6,470 nt of DNA from Candidatus Uhrbacteria bacterium (GTDB lineage Bacteria > Patescibacteriota > Patescibacteriia > UBA9934 > UBA11717). Shown here in pieces: positions 1 to 5,443 of the stretch; the stretch's first letter is position 1; the number at the start of each line of letters is the position of its first letter. The position numbers and the translations under genes are program-made. Under the pieces are notes generated by a model. That model ran no database searches. It was given only the letters and a program-made list of their open reading frames with translations, and had not been told where the DNA came from. The DNA is taken from the NCBI GenBank assembly GCA_003509895.1, contig DOMJ01000031.1, positions 20,133-26,602 on the forward strand, given 5' to 3'.

Positions 1-1006
1 TGTATTTGTCACATCCCATAGCCTCCAAAACAGGTGCAATAAAGGGTTGACCCGCCTCCTGATGACCCGCCGAGTGTACGTGTCCATCCGCGTGGGTTGT
101 CGTTAAAACCTTCCCCATGTCGTGACACAGGTTACCGAGCATAAGTGTGAGCCGTTCCTCCTCTGACAACGTTTCACGCTCCGCCAACAAAACCGCCTCA
201 TCACATCCCCACACGGTATGATTCCAAACAGAACCCTCCGGGTGCCACACAGAATCCTGCTCTGTTTGTGCCATCTTTGCGAATACAGAAAAAGGGCCCG
301 TAAAAATCCCTAACTCGTGTGCAAGACGCAACCCAAGAGAGGGCGTGTGTGCCTTTAAAAAAAGCTTGCGCCACTCCACGCGCTGACGATCAAGAGAGAG
401 TTCTTCCAATGCGTCCACCATCCCGCGCATCAATGTGAGCGTTTCCGGTTCAACGATCAGATGAAATCGTGCGGCAAATTGAACGGCACGCAGCACCCGC
501 AATGGATCGTCTCCAAATAAATCCGCGTCCACCGCACGCAATACACCGGCCTGTAAATCAAGTGCGCCGCCATACGGATCCGTCATCTTCCCTGTGAGCA
601 CGTCTTGCATTATGGCGTTTACGGTAAAATCACGCCGTTGCGCTGCCGCCTCCACGCCCATAAATGGATCTACGTGCACGTCAAAACCCGTGTGACCCGG
701 CGCGACCTTGGAGTCCGTACGCGGGAGAGACAGATCTATCTCATAACGGGCGTTCTTGTTTTTGGAATACCAAAAAACACGCAAAACACCAAACGCCTCA
801 CCTTGTTCTTGTACATCCTTAAAATGATTTTCCGCAATCAGACGCAACACCTTTGGTTCAATACCATGAATCTCTAAATCAATATCCTGGCTTTGAATCC
901 CGAGAAGTTGATCGCGAACATACCCACCAACAAAATACGCACGGCCTTTATTGAGCGATACGGTTTGAGCAAACGCGTGAAGAAAAATTTCCAGCTCTTT
1001 ATGCAT
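1..1006 (-). CDS. cca: CCA tRNA nucleotidyltransferase with HD domain (3' end cut by window)
   Basis: This enzyme adds or repairs the 3'-CCA end of tRNAs in the cytoplasm, using CTP and ATP without a nucleic-acid template. The first 335 residues are visible and the C-terminus lies beyond position 1. The class II nucleotidyltransferase motifs appear in order: GGYVRD (27-32), the catalytic pair DID (41-43), a third carboxylate at D91, RRDFTVNA (124-131) and DDPLRVLRA (166-174). The last is the EDxxR nucleotide-recognition motif with Glu replaced by Asp, followed by QFAARF where RFAARF is usual. An HD phosphohydrolase-type domain follows, with HPEGSVWNHT (255-264), CHDMGK (294-299) and further histidines near 305-315, as in E. 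coli-type Cca. The ATG at 1006 is the only sensible start, because an in-frame TAG lies at 1016-1018. A terminator separates it from the upstream gene, so it probably has its own promoter. A poly(A) polymerase is the main alternative, but the motifs favour Cca. Confidence 0.93.
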   Translation of the reverse strand, partial: MHKELEIFLHAFAQTVSLNKGRAYFVGGYVRDQLLGIQSQDIDLEIHGIEPKVLRLIAENHFKDVQEQGEAFGVLRVFWYSKNKNARYEIDLSLPRTDSKVAPGHTGFDVHVDPFMGVEAAAQRRDFTVNAIMQDVLTGKMTDPYGGALDLQAGVLRAVDADLFGDDPLRVLRAVQFAARFHLIVEPETLTLMRGMVDALEELSLDRQRVEWRKLFLKAHTPSLGLRLAHELGIFTGPFSVFAKMAQTEQDSVWHPEGSVWNHTVWGCDEAVLLAERETLSEEERLTLMLGNLCHDMGKVLTTTHADGHVHSAGHQEAGQPFIAPVLEAMGCDKY

Positions 1007-1021
1007 GTGCGCATTCTATCA
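1007..1021 (-). promoter_or_regulatory. Extended -10 promoter of cca, predicted leaderless
   Basis: On the minus strand TGATAGAAT forms an extended -10 element: TG at 1021-1020 and the hexamer TAGAAT at 1018-1013. Exactly six bases separate the hexamer from the ATG at 1006, so the expected start of transcription is the A of the start codon. No Shine-Dalgarno sequence is present. I found no convincing -35 box; the best 16-17 base spacing gives only TTCTCA. The promoter is an inference supported by the terminator just upstream. Confidence 0.45.
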
Positions 1022-1044
1022 GCTTTGTCCTGAATGAGAAGATC

Positions 1045-1080
1045 AAAAAAGCACCCGGCGACCTCTGGTCGCGCAGGTGC
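1045..1080 (-). terminator. Intrinsic terminator of the F420-ligase-like gene
   Basis: Read on the minus strand, GCACC (1080-1076) pairs with GGTGC (1055-1051), and GCGACC (1072-1067) pairs with GGTCGC (1063-1058) around an AGA loop. A small internal loop sits between the two helices, and six T residues follow directly at 1050-1045. It begins 12 bases after the stop codon at 1093, where a rho-independent terminator should be, and insulates cca from the upstream gene. Confidence 0.87.
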
Positions 1081-1092
1081 CCTTCCTCCATT

Positions 1093-1794
1093 TTATGCCG
1101 TGAGTCGCACAAGACAAAGTGGTGTCTGCTCATTGCTCTGTCCCATCGGATTGTCTTTGAATAGTTGTTTGCAAAAACGATCCGAGATTTTACGGCTTGA
1201 TTTCCCCAAAACTTGTACGCCAAAGTCATTTGCGTCAATCACAACAACGTCTACGCCAAGCGCGCGTTTAAGCTCCCGTGCCACGCGTGACGGCTTATGG
1301 GGAGCCATTTTTGCGTAACGATTGTAAGGTGGAATGGCAAAGTCACAAGGACCATCTATCGCATTTACGCCACAGCCGACCACACGGTAAAACATCCCGC
1401 GGATACCGAGGGGTCTTGTACAGGCAGAAACAAACGCTGCGAACAACATCCGTACCGTGCCCGCCTGTCTAAACGCCAGTTCCATCGTGTATGGGCTTGC
1501 GAGTCCAATCCCCCTTGAGGATCGAGAAACATACTTACTCAACCAAGCAGCAAGCGGACGGGGATGAATATCCGTAAGCGGAAACGCACGTCCCTGACTA
1601 ATGGCAACAATTTTTTCACTCACAAACAAGATATCATCCTTATGAAGTAAGCCCTTTGTTGCTTGTAAACACACGTCTACTATGTTGTCGTCCTTGGTGA
1701 TGAGGTGTGTTTTAATAGGCAGGCGATCGTAAGATATACCACCCACGCGAATGGTCTTTTTCTTATGCTTTCCAATGGTAAATGTGCTTGTCAT
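1093..1794 (-). CDS. Coenzyme F420-0:L-glutamate ligase-like protein
   Basis: The 233 residues resemble the CofE family (F420-0:gamma-glutamyl ligase), which joins glutamate to F420-0 using GTP. The N-terminal part shows IKTHLI (27-32), DDNIVDV, then DDILFVSEKIVAISQGR (53-69), matching the family pattern of a GD-rich loop followed by a K-I-V-x-x-x-x-GR segment. The C-terminal half carries NAIDGP (144-149), IPPYNRYAKMAP (154-165), VVVIDANDFGVQVLG (183-197) and DNPMGQSNEQTP (214-225). From memory, the last segment is typical of the version found in Patescibacteria. No other F420 biosynthesis or F420-dependent gene is visible, so the true substrate is unknown and may be another gamma-glutamyl acceptor. 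The family is well supported, but the specific reaction is not. The gene stands alone between its own promoter (1801-1829) and terminator (1045-1080). There is no Shine-Dalgarno sequence, and the ATG at 1794 fits a leaderless transcript. Confidence 0.8.
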   Translation of the reverse strand: MTSTFTIGKHKKKTIRVGGISYDRLPIKTHLITKDDNIVDVCLQATKGLLHKDDILFVSEKIVAISQGRAFPLTDIHPRPLAAWLSKYVSRSSRGIGLASPYTMELAFRQAGTVRMLFAAFVSACTRPLGIRGMFYRVVGCGVNAIDGPCDFAIPPYNRYAKMAPHKPSRVARELKRALGVDVVVIDANDFGVQVLGKSSRKISDRFCKQLFKDNPMGQSNEQTPLCLVRLTA

Positions 1795-1800
1795 AAGGTG

Positions 1801-1829
1801 AGAATACGAGAAAACAGGCGTTTTGTCAA
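1801..1829 (-). promoter_or_regulatory. Near-consensus sigma70 promoter, predicted leaderless
   Basis: On the minus strand a perfect -35 box TTGACA (1829-1824) is followed by a 17-base spacer and a -10 box TATTCT (1806-1801, four of six consensus bases). The -10 box is six bases from the ATG at 1794, so the A of the ATG is the expected first transcribed base. The six bases between, CACCTT, contain no ribosome binding site. Confidence 0.8.
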
Positions 1830-1892
1830 TAATGTACCTGTCGTATTTGTGATCGCAAGAATCAACACGGTCATTCTTTTTGGTGCTAAAAT

Positions 1893-1906
1893 CTCACGAT
1901 CGTGAG
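1893..1906 (-). terminator. Perfect 14-base palindrome, weak terminator or operator
   Basis: CTCACGATCGTGAG is a perfect palindrome starting 13 bases after the stop codon of the Nudix gene. On the minus strand ATTTTA follows, so it may act as a weak intrinsic terminator with a five-base-pair stem and GATC loop. It also sits 64 bases upstream of the -35 box of the next gene, so a protein-binding operator is an equal alternative. Confidence 0.45.
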
Positions 1907-1918
1907 TTTATGACACAT

Positions 1919-2332
1919 TTATCTATCTACGTCTAAACGCATTTCTTCTAAAAAAGATGCAAAGAATTTTCTATCCCCCTTATAACTCAGGCGATCGCAA
2001 ACCTGATCTAACGGTATCCAAATCACTTGATCTCCCATATGTTCCTTCTTAAAGGTTGTGTCATCCTGCGACCGTGCAAGAAACATGTGCACCCGAATCT
2101 GTTCTCCATTTGGATGTGTATATTGTGTGCTACCTATCTCACGATCAATCGTTACAATAAGTCCTGTCTCTTCCTGCACTTCTCTTGCCGCCGTCTGCGC
2201 AAATGATTCTCCCGGCTCTACGTGGCCTTTTGGGAAGGACCAGTCCAAAAGGTGCCCGCGGTAAAGTAACACAATGTTTGTTGGGTCTTTATGACTCAAA
2301 ACCACGGCTCCGGCTTTTTCTAATAGAGACAT
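1919..2332 (-). CDS. Nudix hydrolase, Ap4A hydrolase-like
   Basis: This 137-residue cytoplasmic protein is a complete single-domain Nudix hydrolase, cleaving a nucleoside diphosphate linked to another group with Mg2+. The full Nudix box GX5EX7REUXEEXGU spans residues 36-58: G36, E42, R50, E51, E54, E55, G57 and L58 are all present, so the enzyme should be active. The run-up AGAVVLS (7-13) and WSFPKGHVEPGES (31-43) resemble asymmetric diadenosine tetraphosphate hydrolases and related house-cleaning enzymes, but substrate cannot be read from sequence. The ATG at 2332 lies nine bases after the TspO stop codon. No Shine-Dalgarno sequence or -10 box is seen in the gap, so co-transcription with the TspO gene is likely. 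Confidence 0.93.
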   Translation of the reverse strand: MSLLEKAGAVVLSHKDPTNIVLLYRGHLLDWSFPKGHVEPGESFAQTAAREVQEETGLIVTIDREIGSTQYTHPNGEQIRVHMFLARSQDDTTFKKEHMGDQVIWIPLDQVCDRLSYKGDRKFFASFLEEMRLDVDR

Positions 2333-2341
2333 AAATGTGTC

Positions 2342-2815
2342 TTAATTCAATAACCAGATAGCCAGGTTTAAGTACGTGGCAAAACCCACCCAAGCTACAT
2401 AGGGAATCAGCAAATACGCGGCCGGGCGTGAAATGGTGTGAAACAGTTTTATCGTCCACAAAATCGCCAGCAAGAGGAGCACAATGTCCACCAATGCAAG
2501 GCCGGGATTTTGCGCGCCAAAAAATAGTGGCGACCAAAGAGCATTCAACGCAAGCTGCCCGCCAAAAACCATAAAGGCCTGTTTATACTTCTTGTTTGTC
2601 TTCTTACGCCAGACAAGATAAACAGAAACACCCATAAGTGCATAGAGCAACGTCCACACAGGACCAAACACCCAGCCCGGCGGATTGAGAGCCGGTGTGA
2701 CAAGAGTTGTATACCAACCAGAGACAGACGAGTTTGTGAATAACACGCCCAAAAGACCTGCACCTTCGCAGATCAGCACGGCAGCCACAAGCCAAAGAGC
2801 GGATTTACGAGTCAT
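2342..2815 (-). CDS. tspO: TspO/MBR family membrane protein
   Basis: The 157 residues match the length and layout of bacterial TspO (tryptophan-rich sensory protein, peripheral benzodiazepine receptor homologue), a five-helix membrane protein that binds porphyrins and related ligands. Family signatures are WYTTLVTPALNPPGWVFGPVW (split here as 34-39 and 41-54), LLYALMG (56-62), NALWSPLFFG (91-100) and PYVAWVGFATYLN (138-150), ending in IWLLN. Five hydrophobic segments run at about 7-26, 47-69, 80-100, 104-125 and 132-155. The Lys usual before the first conserved Pro is Thr (T40). The ATG at 2815 has no Shine-Dalgarno sequence; a weak promoter candidate lies at 2835-2840. With the Nudix gene nine bases behind, this looks like a two-gene unit. 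Its ligand here is unknown, and no haem or porphyrin gene is visible. Confidence 0.93.
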   Translation of the reverse strand: MTRKSALWLVAAVLICEGAGLLGVLFTNSSVSGWYTTLVTPALNPPGWVFGPVWTLLYALMGVSVYLVWRKKTNKKYKQAFMVFGGQLALNALWSPLFFGAQNPGLALVDIVLLLLAILWTIKLFHTISRPAAYLLIPYVAWVGFATYLNLAIWLLN

Positions 2816-2834
2816 AAAATTACTTGTTACGTGT

Positions 2835-2840
2835 ATTGTA
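2835..2840 (-). promoter_or_regulatory. Candidate -10 box for the tspO-Nudix unit
   Basis: TACAAT on the minus strand matches TATAAT at five of six positions and lies 19 bases before the tspO ATG, which would leave a leader of about 13 bases without a Shine-Dalgarno sequence. No acceptable -35 box is found at 16-18 bases (best GTTCCT), so this is tentative. Confidence 0.3.
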
Positions 2841-2890
2841 TCGCTCCTTCATGGAAAAGGAACACGCTCTAACCGCTCCAAAATGCCAAG

Positions 2891-3502
2891 CTATTCCTTA
2901 TCTGCAAAAACAACAAGGCGATCGGAAAACGTTTTTTCTGCGCTGTTCCAAGTGCCCGTACAGGTAATCAAATTAAGGTGCGCTGTTCCGCCACTGGAAA
3001 TAAATACGTCCGTCGCGTTGTCATCTTTACCATAGATACGCGTCGTACGAACAACAAACGTAGAGGTGATTTCATTCTCATCCTCAATCACTATTTTGTC
3101 CCCTTTTTTTACTTTATTGAGGTCATCAAATACCGCAGGTACGTTGTTATACCAATCGTAGTGTCCGGTCATCACGGCGCTGCCCTGCTCACCCGGTAGT
3201 GGTCCGGGGCTATACCAGGCTACTTCGGCAGGCCCCTCTGGTACGTCCATCTCTCCATTGGATGTTTTCCCCACGGAAATAATATCGGCATCCACATTGA
3301 TCGCCGGAATGGTAATGCGTACTGGTAGTCCAACAACGCCTTGTTCCCGGTCAGAAGAAGCGGCAGCAGGTTCAACAGGTAATTCCGATCCATCTTGGAT
3401 TGAATTTATTTGTGTAAAAAATAAAGACAGTGCCACAAAAAGAACAAACCCGGACACAAGAGAGAGAAGAAGTGCTCGTTTTGATAGAATGGTTCGTTTC
3501 AT
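2891..3502 (-). CDS. Class F-type sortase (cysteine transpeptidase)
   Basis: Sortases cut a C-terminal sorting signal and join the protein to an amino group on the cell surface. From the ATG at 3502 the protein has 203 residues. A short basic N-terminus and one membrane helix (about 10-29) anchor it with the catalytic domain outside. The sortase barrel begins at LPVRITIPAINVDA (59-72), followed by MDVPEG, VAWYSPGPLPGEQG (94-107), TGHYD with catalytic H114, VFDDL, LITCTG with catalytic C181, and SDRLVVFA with catalytic R195. All three catalytic residues are present, and C181 is the only cysteine. The vaWYspGplPGe pattern is characteristic of class F/E-like sortases. A TTG at 3529 could extend the frame by nine residues, but the added stretch is not signal-like and the ATG is preferred. 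It lies 80 bases behind a gene encoding an LPSAG protein, its likely substrate, separated by a hairpin at 3524-3559. Confidence 0.94.
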   Translation of the reverse strand: MKRTILSKRALLLSLVSGFVLFVALSLFFTQINSIQDGSELPVEPAAASSDREQGVVGLPVRITIPAINVDADIISVGKTSNGEMDVPEGPAEVAWYSPGPLPGEQGSAVMTGHYDWYNNVPAVFDDLNKVKKGDKIVIEDENEITSTFVVRTTRIYGKDDNATDVFISSGGTAHLNLITCTGTWNSAEKTFSDRLVVFADKE

Positions 3503-3523
3503 AAGTGGTATAAAAGGCCTTAG

Positions 3524-3559
3524 GCACAAATGCCAGACAAGCTGCTGTCTGGCATGTGC
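3524..3559 (-). terminator. Strong hairpin between adhesin and sortase genes, possible attenuator
   Basis: TGCCAGACA (3531-3539) and TGTCTGGCA (3546-3554) form a perfect nine-base-pair stem with a six-base loop. GCACA (3524-3528) and TGTGC (3555-3559) extend it by five pairs after a two-base bulge on one side. On the minus strand it lies between the adhesin stop at 3583 and the sortase ATG at 3502. Only TTTGTG follows the inner stem, without a proper T-run, so full intrinsic termination is doubtful. A partial terminator or an mRNA-stabilising structure that lowers sortase output relative to its substrate fits better. Confidence 0.5.
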
Positions 3560-3582
3560 ATACGCATGATTCTCAATTTACT

Positions 3583-5376
3583 CTAAGCTGTTTGCTTTCT
3601 TTGAACAAGATAGAGCAACGTCAGCACAAAGAGGATACCGGCAGGGAGAAGAATATTCCAGGGAGTGTTTCCTTCCTCGGAAACAATTCCCGCGCTTGGC
3701 AATTTAGGAACGTCTCCCACAACAACGGTCACGATGGCAAAATCTCGTGCTGTTAAGCCATTGGCTTCTCCGCTTGCCGTAACGGTATTGACGGTGGTTT
3801 GCGTGAGCTGAGACGAACAGGTGTACGTCCACGTTTCACTGATATCAAGTTTTGCATCACTATTTGTGTCTCCGGAAATATAGCTCACAGGGGAACACTT
3901 ATCATCTGCAATCCTTACGTTAGAAAGAGCAACCGTGCCGGGGTTCGTAACCTTATTTGTATAGGTCACCATTCCCGCTCCATTGGTGAGCACAAGTGGA
4001 TTTGGCACTTTTGTGACATTAATCAAAGGTGGCACAATGGGAAGACCAACAATAACGGTCGCATTTGCGATATCCGTTGCACTGATACCATTAGCCCAAC
4101 CGGTTGCGACCACAATATTTGTATGCGTCTCTGTGAGGGTGGTTAAACAGGTGTAGACCCATGTTTCTGTTACATCGAGCATGGAATCCGTATTTGTATC
4201 ACCGGAAATCAACGTAATGGGACTACACGTATCGCCAACCAGCGACACGTCGCTCATAGGAACCGTTCCGATGTTACGAACGGTATAGGTGTACAAAACA
4301 GAACCGGGACCATCTGGCAAAACCAAAGGTGTTGGCACCTTCAATACTTCAATCAGTGGTGGCACAGGGAGAGCAACCACGGGTGCGCCAATGTCGTTAT
4401 TCGTAACAACACAGACACTGTGCTGGGTCCCAATACCTCCATGATTTATTTGCCCGCTCTGATTACAATCTCCGCTAAAACTTGCTGTATACTCGGAAGA
4501 CCCTGTTTCTGTAACGGTGTAAAGGCCGGGGGGCAAAACACTGCTCTGTCCGCTTACAATGTGATTCCCATTAAGAAAGAGGGGGAAGTCATCAAACGTA
4601 GCCGTTCCACCATTATCATTAATCACCTGCTTGATCACCGTAATATTATTATACGTACTACCGCTTGCTGGCGCCGGCGTTGCACATGTTGGCCCGGAAA
4701 TCGTATTGTTCAGCAATGTTACATCCCCTCCCAACGCCAAAGCTCGACCATTTAAGGCTACGCCATCACCAAAATGCACGCCCGTACCGGCAACGATGGT
4801 TCCAATAAAGGAGCTGCCATTAATTGTTGCGAGCGTGTCCACCTGCCAATACACGTCACAGGCTCTTGCACCGTTGGTCAGTTCAATTGATCCGGATGAA
4901 ATAAAATCACTTGATGCTCTCAAAATATAAATACCCGCACCATTCAGTGTAAGCACGCCTCCGTTTAATCGTCCTGCGCCAATGTCGTAAACACCGGTCG
5001 TTAGGGTTAGTCCATCAAGGGCGGGACCGATGCTACCCGTTGATCCCTGTGCTGTTAAGTCGTCATTTGCCGTTGAGAGGTTTGCCTGAACCGCCGCATC
5101 CAAAATCGCCAAACCCGGCGCGACTCCATCGGTAGAATAGATCGTGCCGCCAACGTCTCCTGCGGTAAGCGCGGTAATTCCTGCACCCGTACTGTTATTG
5201 CCAACGTCTCCGGAGATCGTACCCGTTCCCGTAATACCTGTTTGCGCAATAATGGAAAAGGTTGCCGCCTCGCCCAAACCTGGGTCCGTGGCCGCAAATG
5301 TTGTGGCCGGTACCGCTATGCCAAGCGCGAGTGTAAGACTCAGCATGGCTGTTAAAAGCTTTTTGATTTTTTTCAT
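3583..5376 (-). CDS. Sortase-anchored DUF3494 (ice-binding-like) surface adhesin
   Basis: This 597-residue secreted protein is modular (numbered from the ATG at 5376). A signal peptide occupies 1-28, with likely cleavage after TTFA. A DUF3494 domain spans about 35-229, from LGEAATFSIIAQTGITGTG to NTISGPTC. It includes DVYWQV, SSFIGTIVAGTGVHFGDG and GRALALGGDVTL, the family's beta-helical core. A beta-sandwich module covers about 243-328 (ITVIKQVINDNGGTATFDDF, PPGLYTVTET), resembling prealbumin/Cna-B-like folds. Two 110-residue repeats follow (338-447, 448-557), each with a GDTN-D-LD-ETW-YTC calcium-site-like loop. The end is LPSAG (559-563), a hydrophobic helix (about 572-591) and a basic tail QRKQTA, a classic sortase signal. 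There are exactly eight cysteines, two per module. DUF3494 binds ice in some organisms but is widespread, and adhesion or surface display is the safer guess here. GTG at 5385 is an alternative start; neither start has a Shine-Dalgarno sequence. The sortase gene follows directly. Confidence 0.92.
   Translation of the reverse strand: MKKIKKLLTAMLSLTLALGIAVPATTFAATDPGLGEAATFSIIAQTGITGTGTISGDVGNNSTGAGITALTAGDVGGTIYSTDGVAPGLAILDAAVQANLSTANDDLTAQGSTGSIGPALDGLTLTTGVYDIGAGRLNGGVLTLNGAGIYILRASSDFISSGSIELTNGARACDVYWQVDTLATINGSSFIGTIVAGTGVHFGDGVALNGRALALGGDVTLLNNTISGPTCATPAPASGSTYNNITVIKQVINDNGGTATFDDFPLFLNGNHIVSGQSSVLPPGLYTVTETGSSEYTASFSGDCNQSGQINHGGIGTQHSVCVVTNNDIGAPVVALPVPPLIEVLKVPTPLVLPDGPGSVLYTYTVRNIGTVPMSDVSLVGDTCSPITLISGDTNTDSMLDVTETWVYTCLTTLTETHTNIVVATGWANGISATDIANATVIVGLPIVPPLINVTKVPNPLVLTNGAGMVTYTNKVTNPGTVALSNVRIADDKCSPVSYISGDTNSDAKLDISETWTYTCSSQLTQTTVNTVTASGEANGLTARDFAIVTVVVGDVPKLPSAGIVSEEGNTPWNILLPAGILFVLTLLYLVQRKQTA
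3586..3702 (-). other. LPSAG cell-wall sorting signal
   Basis: The last 39 residues of the adhesin form the three-part sorting signal: the pentapeptide LPSAG (an LPxTG variant with Ala for Thr), a spacer ending in NTPW, a hydrophobic helix ILLPAGILFVLTLLYLV, and the positively charged end QRKQTA. Sortases cut between positions four and five of the pentapeptide, here between A562 and G563. The downstream sortase is the obvious candidate enzyme. Confidence 0.85.
3706..4365 (-). repeat. Two tandem 330-base units coding for 110-residue extracellular repeats
   Basis: Both units begin VPPLI-V-KVP-PLVL and end near VIVG or VVVG. Aligned without gaps, I count 61 identical residues of 110. The most constant part is ISGDTN-D--LD--ETW-YTC, an Asp-rich loop that looks able to hold calcium. 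The unit type is the DUF11/DUF7507-like surface repeat. The units occupy 4036-4365 and 3706-4035 and probably act as a stalk between the adhesive head and the anchor. Confidence 0.8.
5293..5376 (-). other. Signal peptide of the adhesin
   Basis: The first 28 residues show a lysine-rich start (MKKIKK), a hydrophobic core (LLTAMLSLTLALGIAV) and a small-residue cleavage region (PATTFA followed by ATDPG). This is a typical Sec signal for signal peptidase I and supports the ATG at 5376 as the true start. Confidence 0.88.
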
Positions 5377-5416
5377 AGGGAGCACCGAGGGTTAAAATGT
5401 GTAATGTTTTTTTGCA

Positions 5417-5433
5417 GAGCTTTTAAAAAGCTC
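5417..5433. repeat. A/T-rich palindrome in the adhesin leader
   Basis: GAGCTTTTAAAAAGCTC is an eight-base-pair inverted repeat around one central base, about 40 bases upstream of the adhesin ATG. No T-run follows on either strand, so it is not a standard terminator. It could be an operator or a leader hairpin. Confidence 0.5.
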
Positions 5434-5443
5434 AAAGATAGTT

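Noticed and set aside
605..1318. Plus-strand open frames of about 90 codons opposite cca and the F420-ligase-like gene.
   Set aside because: Their products have no recognisable motifs, and one crosses the terminator hairpin. They are chance frames opposite real genes.
1858..1879. AAGAAT and ATTCTT arms as a second hairpin in the Nudix to F420-ligase-like gap.
   Set aside because: Six weak base pairs with a ten-base loop and no T-run; likely chance.
3503..3529. TTG at 3529 as the sortase start, adding nine residues.
   Set aside because: The added stretch overlaps the hairpin and contains no signal-like features, while the ATG at 3502 gives a normal basic N-terminus before the membrane helix.
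3799..4755. Plus-strand open frames of about 110 codons opposite the adhesin gene.
   Set aside because: They are the antisense of a gene with clear domains, are rich in Cys, Arg and Ile in an unnatural way, and have no promoter or ribosome site.
5377..5385. GTG at 5385 as the adhesin start, adding three residues.
   Set aside because: The ATG at 5376 gives the canonical MKKIKK signal-peptide start. The GTG cannot be fully excluded because neither start has a Shine-Dalgarno sequence.
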